Below are positions 17,563 to 25,889 of a DNA stretch of 64,000 nt, piece after piece (position 1 is the first letter of the stretch; each line of letters starts with the position of its first letter). The notes below the pieces were generated by a model. It was not told the origin of the DNA. It did not search any database and saw only the letters and a program-made list of their open reading frames with translations. The DNA is taken from positions 2,650,246-2,714,245 of the forward strand of contig NZ_FNWD01000002.1 of the NCBI RefSeq assembly GCF_900104655.1, read 5' to 3'. The DNA is from Millionella massiliensis. Lineage in GTDB: Bacteria; Bacteroidota; Bacteroidia; Bacteroidales; Rikenellaceae. A program made the translations under genes and the position numbers.

Positions 17563-19143
17563 TTACAGGGTGCCTTCTTTGAACCGTCTTAGGGCCTGAT
17601 CGCGGAGCTTTTCAACTTTTTTCCCGGCCAGCCATTCGTCGCAGGTAAGTTCTTCGCGGGGAATCAGAATATCCACGGAATCGTACTCGAATCGCGGGGA
17701 GTGGACGTCGTTGCGCAGGCTGGTATAAGGAATGGAAAGGGTAAATCGGTTGGTGTAAGGCAATTTGACAGATTGGCAATTTCCCCCGCTGATGCTCGCA
17801 TACCCTCCGCAGGGTCTGCCCACGGTGGGACCGATGCCCAACGTTTTAAAATACTGGGCAAACAGTTGGGCCGCCGAGTAGGTAGCCTCGCTGGTCAGCA
17901 GGTAAACTTTGCCGCGGTAGCGGTGCATCAGGTCCGGATCCGGCCGGAAGCGTACGTCGCACACCATATCGGTGGTCAAGTAGTCTCCTGACCGAACGCT
18001 GTCTATGCAGGATTCCATTTGTTGCGTTTGTTCGGCCGACAGACCGAACAGTTGTTCATAGGGCGTATTCTGTATAACGGTTTTGATCTTTTCTCGATTC
18101 CCGTCGTTCACCCGGTAGGCACGGTTTGCATCGACGGTTTTTTCTGTCAGGTAGTTCAGGGTGATGTACACATTGTCGGTCAGACCGCCGGGATTGTTGC
18201 TGATGTCGAGAATCAAGGTGTCGATCTTGTGGCGATCGACCCATGCCATGGCTTTCTTTAACTTCCGGGGATAACGTTTGTCTTTGCGTCCGAATATCAT
18301 GGCAAGCGCATTCTCACCCCAGAAGTAGTTAATTGTCATAACGGCACTGTGATCTCCGAGCTTTTGGGTGGTGATCGTTTTGCCGCCGAACAGCTGATTC
18401 CATATATTGTCGTCTTTGGCTCGAGATTGGATTTTTTTATTGGCTGTATGGATTTCCTGGCGAGTCATTCCTTCCAAAACGACCGTGTCGATCCGTTCGC
18501 TTTCCGGCAGGGTGTATTCCACATGGTAGGGTGCTGAGTAACCTTCCATAAACAGAAAGTTCATCAGATTATACCAACTTCTGGAATTCGCGTCTTCCGG
18601 GCCATAGTACACCTGTCCGTCCGTTTCCCAACAGGCCATGGAAAGTAGACTGAGCGTCATCTCCTGCGCTGAGCGTCCATTTATGCGGAGGATCTTGGCG
18701 TTCCGGGGAATGTGGCCGGTATAGTCCTCTTGCACATAGACAGTACCGTCTTTCCATGTCTTGATCCGTACGGGGAAAAGGGTATCGGTTTTTTGGAATA
18801 TGCGCGTTCGGTTGTAATATGTTCTGTCAGGGAAAGTAAAATGCCCGTCGTTGATCAGCATCCCGAAATAGCGCAGGGCGTAGCGGTATTCGTTCCAGTT
18901 TTCGGTGCTGTCTATCTTGCCTCGAATAATTCCGAGCCGTCTGTTCCATTCGTTGTCGCTGATTCCGCGGCGACCGAAAACGTATACCGAGTCGATTTGA
19001 CGGATGATGAAATCGATCTCTTCGGTCCGTTTCTCGGGACTGAGAAATACGGAGTCCTGTCCCCACAGGATGCCGGGTGTGACGCCGACCAAAAGAATGA
19101 ACAGCCATTTGCGGATCGGTTGAGGGGATAGCGGTGCTTTCAT
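17563..19143 (-). CDS. Secreted S41-family (C-terminal processing-type) serine peptidase
   Basis: A 526-residue protein with a signal peptide (RKWLFILLVGVTPGILWGQ). The C-terminal half is a peptidase S41 domain: IDTLILDISNNPGGLTDNVY is the conserved strand with its NPGG turn, and TSEATYSAAQLFAQYFKTL carries the expected catalytic Ser. A beta-rich central region (about residues 120-230) may be a PDZ-like or spacer domain. It is probably periplasmic or surface located. Its substrate is unknown; its place among glycosidases suggests scavenging of glycoprotein peptides (inference). Confidence 0.82.
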   Translation of the reverse strand: MKAPLSPQPIRKWLFILLVGVTPGILWGQDSVFLSPEKRTEEIDFIIRQIDSVYVFGRRGISDNEWNRRLGIIRGKIDSTENWNEYRYALRYFGMLINDGHFTFPDRTYYNRTRIFQKTDTLFPVRIKTWKDGTVYVQEDYTGHIPRNAKILRINGRSAQEMTLSLLSMACWETDGQVYYGPEDANSRSWYNLMNFLFMEGYSAPYHVEYTLPESERIDTVVLEGMTRQEIHTANKKIQSRAKDDNIWNQLFGGKTITTQKLGDHSAVMTINYFWGENALAMIFGRKDKRYPRKLKKAMAWVDRHKIDTLILDISNNPGGLTDNVYITLNYLTEKTVDANRAYRVNDGNREKIKTVIQNTPYEQLFGLSAEQTQQMESCIDSVRSGDYLTTDMVCDVRFRPDPDLMHRYRGKVYLLTSEATYSAAQLFAQYFKTLGIGPTVGRPCGGYASISGGNCQSVKLPYTNRFTLSIPYTSLRNDVHSPRFEYDSVDILIPREELTCDEWLAGKKVEKLRDQALRRFKEGTL

Positions 19144-19296
19144 GATATGGAGATATGGTGGTTAGATAATATCCGCGCATAAGTTATGATAAAAACGTAT
19201 TTTAAGAGGTTTTTCGTCTGTCGGTACGGTGAATGTGGATCTGTTTGTGTTCTATTTTGTCTCAAAATGTGATGCACGGGGGTGAAATTGTAAAAA

Positions 19297-19336
19297 CCCG
19301 TTTCCGCATCATTTGAGACGAAGATGCGGAAACGGG
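19297..19336 (-). terminator. Terminator of the GH95 gene
   Basis: A perfect 14-bp stem (19297-19310 with 19323-19336, 12-nt loop), followed on the minus strand by TTTTTA. It lies 82 bp after the GH95 stop. Confidence 0.85.
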
Positions 19337-19418
19337 CTGTCGGTAAGATATGGGCACAGGGGCTACCGTATTCTGGTGTATGGCCGTGTGGTGCTTTCCG
19401 TGCCCGAGGCAAATGAAT

Positions 19419-21797
19419 TTACAGGGTGAAGGTATAGCGGTCGCCGGGCTTTAGGTCGGCAGTGACGGTCCGGTCTTTGTAGCGGATCTGTACGGTGCGG
19501 GGCTCGGTGATGCGGTCGGCTTTGATGACGGCCTCTTCGAGGCGGCCCGCTTTCCATCGAATGTCGACTTCGTATCCGCCGCGGGCCCGCAGACCGCGTA
19601 CCTCTCCGTCCGGATATTTGGTCGGCAGGGCCGGAAGCAGGTCGATCTCTCCGGCGTGGCTTTGCAACAGCATCTCGGCAACGGCGGCTGCGATACCCAG
19701 ATTGCCGTCGATCTCCCAGTAGCCGGTGAAGTCACAGGTGAAGTTCGGATTGAGTGCGTTCATGAAGTGGCGGTCGATCACCCGTTGCGAGCTGTCGCCC
19801 TCGGCCATCCGGGCCCAGAAGTTGGCCGGAAAGGCTCCTGTCCAGCTGCCGCTGTTGTAAGAGTAGCCGGGTTTTCGGTGTTCGAGCGTTTTGCGGAAGG
19901 CCTGGGCCAGTTCGGGCGTACCCCGTAGGGTGATCAGGTCGCTGGCTACGAACCCCCAACCGTGGGCCACCTGTCCGCTGTTGGGATTCGAGGCGCTCCA
20001 GTCGTCGTTCCACTCCTGCAGCCGTCCGGTGCGGGGACTGATCTTCATCGGGGCCAGACGGTCGTATTTGGTCTGAATCTCGGCTCTGAACTGTTGGTCG
20101 TCATTCAGGGTGTCGATGGCGGCCATCGTGTTTTTGAACAGGGCGCGGATCACCTGCATGTCCTGTGCGGCGCCCATGCAGGCCCAGCCCACTTCGCCGT
20201 TGGGCTTGACGTAGGTGTTCTCGAACGACTCCGAAGGGTTGGTCACCCAGTATCCCTCCTTGTCCTGTTGCAGGTTGTCGAGGTAGAACTGTACGGCTCC
20301 CTTCAGGACGGGCAGGTACTCACGCAGGAAGGCGGTGTCCTGGGTGAACTGGTAGTGGTCCCAGATGTGTTGGCAGAGCCAGGCCCCGCCGATCTGATAG
20401 ATGGCCCACAGACCGGTTCCGCCGACGGGCCAGGTGGTGCGCCAGATGTCGATATTGTGGTGAGCCATCCAACCGCGGCTGTTGTAGAGGTTGCGGGCGG
20501 TTTTGCTGCCGTCTACGGTGATTTCGCGGATCATGTCCATTAGCGGCAGGTGGCACTCCGACAGGTTGGCTGTCTCGACGGGCCAGTAGTTGATCTGGGT
20601 GTTGCAGTTGATGGTCCAGTTGGAGCTCCAGGCGGGTTGCATGTCTTTGTTCCAGATGCCTTGCAGGTTGGAGGGTTGTGAGCCGGGCCGGGAGCAGGAG
20701 ATCAGCAGGTAGCGGCCGAACTGGAAATAGAGGGCGGTCAGCGACGGGTCGGTGCCCGGCTGGTATTGTGCGATGCGGCGGTCGATCGGCAGGGTGTCCG
20801 CTGCCGAATGGCCCAGGTCGATGCTGACGCGGTCGAACAGTGCCCGGAAGTCCTGCGTGTGGCGCTCTTTCAGGTCGGCGTAGTCGTATTGGCCGATCTG
20901 CGTGAGGTAGTTGTCGCACAGGGCCTGTTCGTCTTTCCCTTCGGTGTTCGGATCCTTGTCGAATCCGTTGTAGCTGGTGGCGGCCACGAAAACGATGGTC
21001 GCCGTCGAAGCGTCGGCGAGTTTGAGCCGGTCGCTGTCGGCCTCGACCTTGCCGTCGGTCTGCTGCACGTTCAGACGGGCTTCGAACCGCATACCGTGGC
21101 CCTCTTCGTAGACGGGGTCGTGAACGCCCTGGTAGTGGGGTTCGGTATGTTTCGGTGCGGTCCCGCTGATGGAGAGGGTGCGATCGTCCAGCGCGCTGAC
21201 CTGGTTTCGGATCTGGCTCTCGAGCATCAGTTCCATGGCGAGAGCGCCCTTCTGGTCGGCCTCCATCTCGATGACGATGGCCTGGTCGGGGTAGGAGGCG
21301 AACAGGGTGCGGGTGTAGTTGACTCCGTCCTGCGTGTAGCGGACGGTGACGGTTCCGTCGTTCAGGTCCAGCACGCGGCTGTAGTCTGAGTATTCACCGG
21401 CTTTCAGTTTCAGTACGATGTCGGCCAGCGGCATGTAGCATTCGTTCCAGGGGCCCAGCATTGTGCGGTCTATCAGCTCTTGTGCCTCCAGATTCTTCTC
21501 TTCGAACAGCAGTTGTCGGATCTGGGGAAGGTATTGGGCGGCGGAGGGATTTTGGACGTCGCGGGGTTCGCCGGACCAGAAGGTGTCGTCGTTGGTCTGG
21601 ATTCGTTCCTCGGCCACGCCGCCGTAAACCATGCCGCCCAGTCGGCCGTTGCCGATCGGGATGGCTTCGTTCCACGAGGTGGCCGGGCGATCGAAATAGA
21701 GGGTCACCGGAGTGGCGGTCTGTCTGTCGGGGCTGCAGGAAAAATGCAGGGCAACGCACAACCCTGCGCATAACGTAAAGATTGATTTTTTGTTCAT
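19419..21797 (-). CDS. GH95 alpha-L-fucosidase / alpha-L-galactosidase lipoprotein
   Basis: A 792-residue lipoprotein (lipobox LHFSC) of glycoside hydrolase family 95, which removes terminal alpha-1,2-fucose (some members L-galactose) from host glycans or plant polymers. The N-terminal beta-sandwich has PIGNGRLGGMVYGGVAEERI. The (alpha/alpha)6 barrel holds the family residues: the Asn pair in NCNTQINYWP, the general acid Glu in NPSESFENTYV, and the Asp of WEIDGNLGIAAAVAEMLL. A short C-terminal beta domain ends the protein. Its own terminator follows. With the GH109 and GH101 enzymes further along, the likely substrate is mucin O-glycan (inference). Confidence 0.93.
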   Translation of the reverse strand: MNKKSIFTLCAGLCVALHFSCSPDRQTATPVTLYFDRPATSWNEAIPIGNGRLGGMVYGGVAEERIQTNDDTFWSGEPRDVQNPSAAQYLPQIRQLLFEEKNLEAQELIDRTMLGPWNECYMPLADIVLKLKAGEYSDYSRVLDLNDGTVTVRYTQDGVNYTRTLFASYPDQAIVIEMEADQKGALAMELMLESQIRNQVSALDDRTLSISGTAPKHTEPHYQGVHDPVYEEGHGMRFEARLNVQQTDGKVEADSDRLKLADASTATIVFVAATSYNGFDKDPNTEGKDEQALCDNYLTQIGQYDYADLKERHTQDFRALFDRVSIDLGHSAADTLPIDRRIAQYQPGTDPSLTALYFQFGRYLLISCSRPGSQPSNLQGIWNKDMQPAWSSNWTINCNTQINYWPVETANLSECHLPLMDMIREITVDGSKTARNLYNSRGWMAHHNIDIWRTTWPVGGTGLWAIYQIGGAWLCQHIWDHYQFTQDTAFLREYLPVLKGAVQFYLDNLQQDKEGYWVTNPSESFENTYVKPNGEVGWACMGAAQDMQVIRALFKNTMAAIDTLNDDQQFRAEIQTKYDRLAPMKISPRTGRLQEWNDDWSASNPNSGQVAHGWGFVASDLITLRGTPELAQAFRKTLEHRKPGYSYNSGSWTGAFPANFWARMAEGDSSQRVIDRHFMNALNPNFTCDFTGYWEIDGNLGIAAAVAEMLLQSHAGEIDLLPALPTKYPDGEVRGLRARGGYEVDIRWKAGRLEEAVIKADRITEPRTVQIRYKDRTVTADLKPGDRYTFTL

Positions 21798-22009
21798 TGG
21801 GTATCGGGGTGATGTTGGTCGTGGAAGAGGTGTGGCCTCTGTCGCAGAGCAGATTGGGCGGTGTTTCTACTGTTGAGGGGAATCGGGGCTCTCCGGTCGG
21901 CGGGTTGCTCTGTGAGTGACGCCAGCAAGGGGTCGGTTGTCCGGTCTGACATCACACGTGGTGATCGTTGCAGGGCTTGATCTATGAATGAATGTCGCGG
22001 GGAAAGCTG

Positions 22010-23122
22010 CTAGAAGGGAATCCCATTATATACCCGCGCCAGATAGCCGATGTTTTTGTCATCGCCGCTCAGTGAGTCCAGCGGCTGCTCCAGATAGTAG
22101 GATACGGGGGGCAGCAGTGAACCCTTCTGCGGCTTGGTGAAGCCGTACAGGCCGATCCCCTTTTCGATGGCCTGCGGAACAATTTCGGCGGGATTTTGCT
22201 GGTTCCAGAGAGCCAGACAGGTCATCAGCTGGGTGTTGGGACCTACCAGCGGGCGGATCTTTTCGACGTCGGCAATGCTGCCGGCTTCGTTCATGAAGAT
22301 GTCGGCCTGCTGGAAGATCGACGAACCGACCAGGTCGGGGCTGGTGACCTGGCTGCAGGTGACCCAGATTTTACACTCCGGATTGGTCTCCTTGACAGCC
22401 TTGTAGATCGCGTTCCAGCAGCGTTCGATGGCTTTGCGGCGGAAGGTTTGGGTCTGGTCGGGGGTTACCTGGTCGATGCCCGGAAAGGGTTCGCCCATCA
22501 GTTCCTGGTACATCTGCTGTTCACACGCGAGCCACTGCAACGGGGGGTAGGGCTCGACGGCCGAGCCGGGATTCCAGATCCAGTCGACCATGATTCCGTC
22601 GATGCCGGTCTTTTCGACCGCATCGGCGATCGAACGGCTCAGAAAGTCCAGGTAGGTGAGTGTGAAGGGAATGTGCGGGGCCGCGGGGGTGCCGTAACTC
22701 AGGTCGGGATGTTCCAGCCCCCAGCGGGTGTTGGCGCTGGCGCAGAAGTAGCCGTAGACCTCCATGCCGCGTTCGTGGCCGAGCCGGACCATTTCGGGTA
22801 GAAAATCGTACTTCAGACCGGGCTGTTCGGGTACAATGCCGTTTTTGTACCAGGCATAGCCGTTGCACGAGACAGCAAATGTCTGGACGACCGTGCAGCC
22901 CATGTCGGCATACCATTGGATATGTTCGGCCGGATCGGCATCGGCCCAAAGGCCGGGAGCTGCAAAGGCATTGATGCCGCCTTCGCCCCAGTTGAAGTCG
23001 ATGTCGAAGGCCTGAATGGGTTTTGAGGTTGTTTGAGTGGTGTTGCACGAGGGGGTGAACAGCAGCAGGGCTGCTGCCATACAACCCGATAGTACCTGTC
23101 GGAGGGAACGGGCTTTTTTCAT
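22010..23122 (-). CDS. TIM-barrel glycosidase-like lipoprotein, family unassigned
   Basis: A 370-residue lipoprotein (lipobox TPSC). After the signal the sequence reads DIDFNWGEGGINAFAAPGLW, and then strand-helix units typical of a TIM barrel: MGCTVVQTFAVSCNGYAWYK, HERGMEVYGYFCASANTRWG, EKTGIDGIMVDWIWNPGSA, CKIWVTCSQVTSP. The Asp in GIMVDWIWNP is in the place where retaining alpha-glycosidases (GH29, GH36, GH31-like) carry a nucleophile, but I cannot assign a CAZy family. It is encoded between GH95 and GH31 in the same direction, which supports a role in glycan breakdown (inference). Confidence 0.68.
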   Translation of the reverse strand: MKKARSLRQVLSGCMAAALLLFTPSCNTTQTTSKPIQAFDIDFNWGEGGINAFAAPGLWADADPAEHIQWYADMGCTVVQTFAVSCNGYAWYKNGIVPEQPGLKYDFLPEMVRLGHERGMEVYGYFCASANTRWGLEHPDLSYGTPAAPHIPFTLTYLDFLSRSIADAVEKTGIDGIMVDWIWNPGSAVEPYPPLQWLACEQQMYQELMGEPFPGIDQVTPDQTQTFRRKAIERCWNAIYKAVKETNPECKIWVTCSQVTSPDLVGSSIFQQADIFMNEAGSIADVEKIRPLVGPNTQLMTCLALWNQQNPAEIVPQAIEKGIGLYGFTKPQKGSLLPPVSYYLEQPLDSLSGDDKNIGYLARVYNGIPF

Positions 23123-23318
23123 AAGAGGTGGGTTTGGGTGAGTGGTTTGAGTGGGGAGTGATTTCGGTAGTCAGATTGGTGCGTGGTGTCGGGTCGGGCA
23201 AATCGACTCACTGAAAATCATACAATTATAATCAATTTTGTTTGGAAATGGATGCGTTTTTGAAGATAAAAGATCGATTGCATGGAAAATTTACGGATGG
23301 AGTGCCGGTTGAAAACAA

Positions 23319-23358
23319 AACGAGGCATTACCATACGTTTGGATGGTAACGCCTCGTT
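23319..23358 (-). terminator. Terminator of the GH31 gene
   Basis: A 16-bp stem with one mismatch (23319-23334 with 23343-23358, 8-nt loop), followed on the minus strand by TTGTTTTC. It lies 49 bp after the GH31 stop. Confidence 0.8.
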
Positions 23359-23407
23359 GGGGGATCGCGGTGCGGGCGGTGCGGGGCCGTCCGACGTGCG
23401 GGGACGT

Positions 23408-25552
23408 TTATCGGCTCATCGTGCGCCAGGTCACGGGGCCGTAGCTCCAGCCGCCGTCCGTGACGACATCTTCGACCGACGGGTTGCCTTCGGCCGATAC
23501 GGTCAGCCGTTTGAGGGTGTATTTACCCTTTTCGTAGTCGAAGCTCTTGCCGTCATCGTCGTAAAGGTCGAACGAACCGCCTTTGGTGCCGTACACCCGT
23601 ACTTCGAGCGGTTGGCCGGCTTCCCATTCGGCCGTGGTGCGGATGGCGGGGATCATCGGAATCAGCGCACCGTCGCGAACGAACAGCGGAATGCGGTCGA
23701 GCGTGCCCTGAATGGTCACTTCGTCACCTCCTTCGGCTACCTGGGCACCGGTGTAGAAGTCATACCATTTGTCTCCGGCCGGGAAAACCACCCGACGTTC
23801 CTTCTCGCCGGCAAACAGCGGGGCGACCAGCAGGTCGTTCCCCATCATATACTGGTCGGTCACTTCGCGGATGGTGACCATTTCGTAGGGGTTGTCCGTG
23901 GCGTCGAGGGTACCTTTGATTCGTTTCACCTTGCCGTCGAAGCCGTTCATCAGGTTCATGGCGCGGAACGGGGGCAGACCCTCCAGGTAGTACTGGGCGA
24001 AAATGGAGTAGAGATACGGCAGCAGCTGCATGCGCAGGGTGGCTACCTCGCGGCAGGCTTCGTACACTTCGGGGAACGACCACGGTTTGGTGCCGTCGGC
24101 CCAGGCATTGAGTTGTGCCAGCGGCGAGAAGCAGGTGGTTTGCATGCGGCGAACCCACTCTTCGCCCGAGCCGGAGGCGCGTACTTCGGGGGTCCACAGC
24201 ACGCCGTTGAAGCTGCTGTTCACAATGCCGGTCACGAACTCCCGGTGGCTGTAGTTGTCGCTGTAGATAACATAGGGGTAGCGTACCGAACCGGCATTGG
24301 CGGCGCGAACCTGTCCGTAGGTGCGGCTGTTGCGTGCCCGGTAGGCTTCGTCCAGAATCGACATCATGAGGTTGCCGTAGGTCGATCGCATCTGTTCGGC
24401 CGTCACGCCCGACGGAAATTCGGCCACGTCGGGCCACAGCCAGTTGTCGAAACCGTCCACTTCGTCGACTTTGTACCCGCTGATGCCGTAGTCGAGCTGG
24501 TGGCGGTCGATGTGCGAACGGAAGATCGAACGCGGTTCGTCCATCGTGTAGTCGGGCACGATGCCGCACCATACGGTGTGGGTGCCGGAGTAGGGGAGCA
24601 GCGAGTCGTAGAGGGTGGTTTCGGGAGCGATGTAGGGGTTGCACCACAGGTTAAGCCGGATACCGCGTGCCTGCATCTCCTCGACGAAGGCGGCCGGGGC
24701 GGGGAAACGGGTCGAGTCCCATTCGAACGAGCAGGGATAGGCTTTCGAGTGCCAGCCGGGTTCGAGACCGATCACGTCGAGCGGGAAACCGTGTGATTCG
24801 AAAGCATTGACTTCGGCCCGTACCATCGAGTCGGTGTAGAGGGTCGGGGTGCGCTGCCAGAAGCCCAGCCCCCATTTGGGCGGGATGAAGCCGCCGCCAC
24901 ACCAGAGGTTGAAGCGCGATACGACGTCGAGCATGTCCTCGCCGGCGAACATCACCAGTTCGACGCCTTCGGCCGGTACGAGGATCTCCAGGTTGTCGGA
25001 GTAGGGTTGGGGATTCCAGTTCGGATCGGTGTTCCGGTCCAGTGCCGGCGGCGGGGTGGGGCTGTCGGTACGTACGCCGGTTCCGACCCACACGTCGATG
25101 TATTGGGCCGAGTTGATCAGCACGCCGTAGCCGGTCGAGGATACGAAGAACGGTACGGGAGCGTGGGTGCGACCGTTATCCTGGTTGGAGTAGTGGTCGG
25201 TGTGCAGGCGCATGATCTGGCCGCGGCGGCCTACGCTCTTGAATTGCAGGCCGAGGCCGTAGATCTGTTCGTCGGGGGCCAGCGGGAAGGTCAGGTAGGT
25301 TTTGCCGTCGCGTACCTTGATCTTGATGCGCGAGGTGTCGACCGGGAAGTCGCGGGCGCTTTTCTGGCTCAGCGCATCCATGCGGGGTTGTGCGTGGGTG
25401 GCCGTGAGCAGGTTGTAGCTTTCGGGGGTGCCGACTTCGGTGGTCCAGACACCGGGAGCTTCGTTTGTCCACTGGTTTGGGGATACTTTCGTCGGACGAC
25501 AGCCGGCCAGCATCATTCCCAGACAAACGCACAGAAGTAGTTTTCTTCTCAT
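23408..25552 (-). CDS. GH31-family alpha-glycosidase lipoprotein
   Basis: A 714-residue lipoprotein (lipobox MLAGC). The GH31 TIM barrel spans about residues 220-560: PPKWGLGFWQRTPTLYTD, HGFPLDVIGLEPGWHS, then ISGYKVDEVDGFDNW with the nucleophile Asp, and YSDNYSHREFVTG with the likely acid/base Asp. The N-terminal beta-sandwich has DEQIYGLGLQFKS, and the C-terminal beta domains include RIPLFVRDGALIPM. GH31 covers alpha-glucosidases, alpha-xylosidases and alpha-N-acetylgalactosaminidases; the subfamily cannot be read by eye. An alpha-GalNAcase activity would fit the GH109/GH101 context but is not shown. Confidence 0.9.
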   Translation of the reverse strand: MRRKLLLCVCLGMMLAGCRPTKVSPNQWTNEAPGVWTTEVGTPESYNLLTATHAQPRMDALSQKSARDFPVDTSRIKIKVRDGKTYLTFPLAPDEQIYGLGLQFKSVGRRGQIMRLHTDHYSNQDNGRTHAPVPFFVSSTGYGVLINSAQYIDVWVGTGVRTDSPTPPPALDRNTDPNWNPQPYSDNLEILVPAEGVELVMFAGEDMLDVVSRFNLWCGGGFIPPKWGLGFWQRTPTLYTDSMVRAEVNAFESHGFPLDVIGLEPGWHSKAYPCSFEWDSTRFPAPAAFVEEMQARGIRLNLWCNPYIAPETTLYDSLLPYSGTHTVWCGIVPDYTMDEPRSIFRSHIDRHQLDYGISGYKVDEVDGFDNWLWPDVAEFPSGVTAEQMRSTYGNLMMSILDEAYRARNSRTYGQVRAANAGSVRYPYVIYSDNYSHREFVTGIVNSSFNGVLWTPEVRASGSGEEWVRRMQTTCFSPLAQLNAWADGTKPWSFPEVYEACREVATLRMQLLPYLYSIFAQYYLEGLPPFRAMNLMNGFDGKVKRIKGTLDATDNPYEMVTIREVTDQYMMGNDLLVAPLFAGEKERRVVFPAGDKWYDFYTGAQVAEGGDEVTIQGTLDRIPLFVRDGALIPMIPAIRTTAEWEAGQPLEVRVYGTKGGSFDLYDDDGKSFDYEKGKYTLKRLTVSAEGNPSVEDVVTDGGWSYGPVTWRTMSR

Positions 25553-25609
25553 TTTGTGTAGGGGTGAATGGGTTAGTGGTTTTTACGATATTTCAAAATG
25601 GATTGAGGA

Positions 25610-25617
25610 CAAAAATA
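25610..25617 (-). promoter_or_regulatory. -7 box upstream of GH31
   Basis: TATTTTTG on the minus strand fits TAnnTTTG, 57 bp upstream of the GH31 ATG. No clear -33 element is seen, which often means an activator-dependent promoter (inference). Confidence 0.45.
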
Positions 25618-25750
25618 ATAATTTTCCTCAGTCTATTCCATGGCTTTGCACAATGTTTGGAGGAATGAAAAGGTTTGGCGGTATTCAGTTTCGATATTTT
25701 CAGGAAAAATGTTGTGTTGAGTGGGGCGCGGTGAGAAGGGGTGTGCAGAT

Positions 25751-25794
25751 AAAAAACAACGGAGAGCATCTGACTGTACAGATGCTCTCCGTTG
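25751..25794 (-). terminator. Terminator of the GH2 gene
   Basis: A perfect 16-bp stem (25757-25772 with 25779-25794, 6-nt loop). On the minus strand it runs into TTTTTT (25751-25756). It lies 96 bp after the GH2 stop. Confidence 0.88.
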
Positions 25795-25889
25795 CTTTTA
25801 CGGTCGGCGAACCGGGGCCGGTGGGCTGAGCCTGTCAATCGGAACGTTTTTCGTTACACAGGCACCCGATGGGCCGCAGTTCGTCGGGG

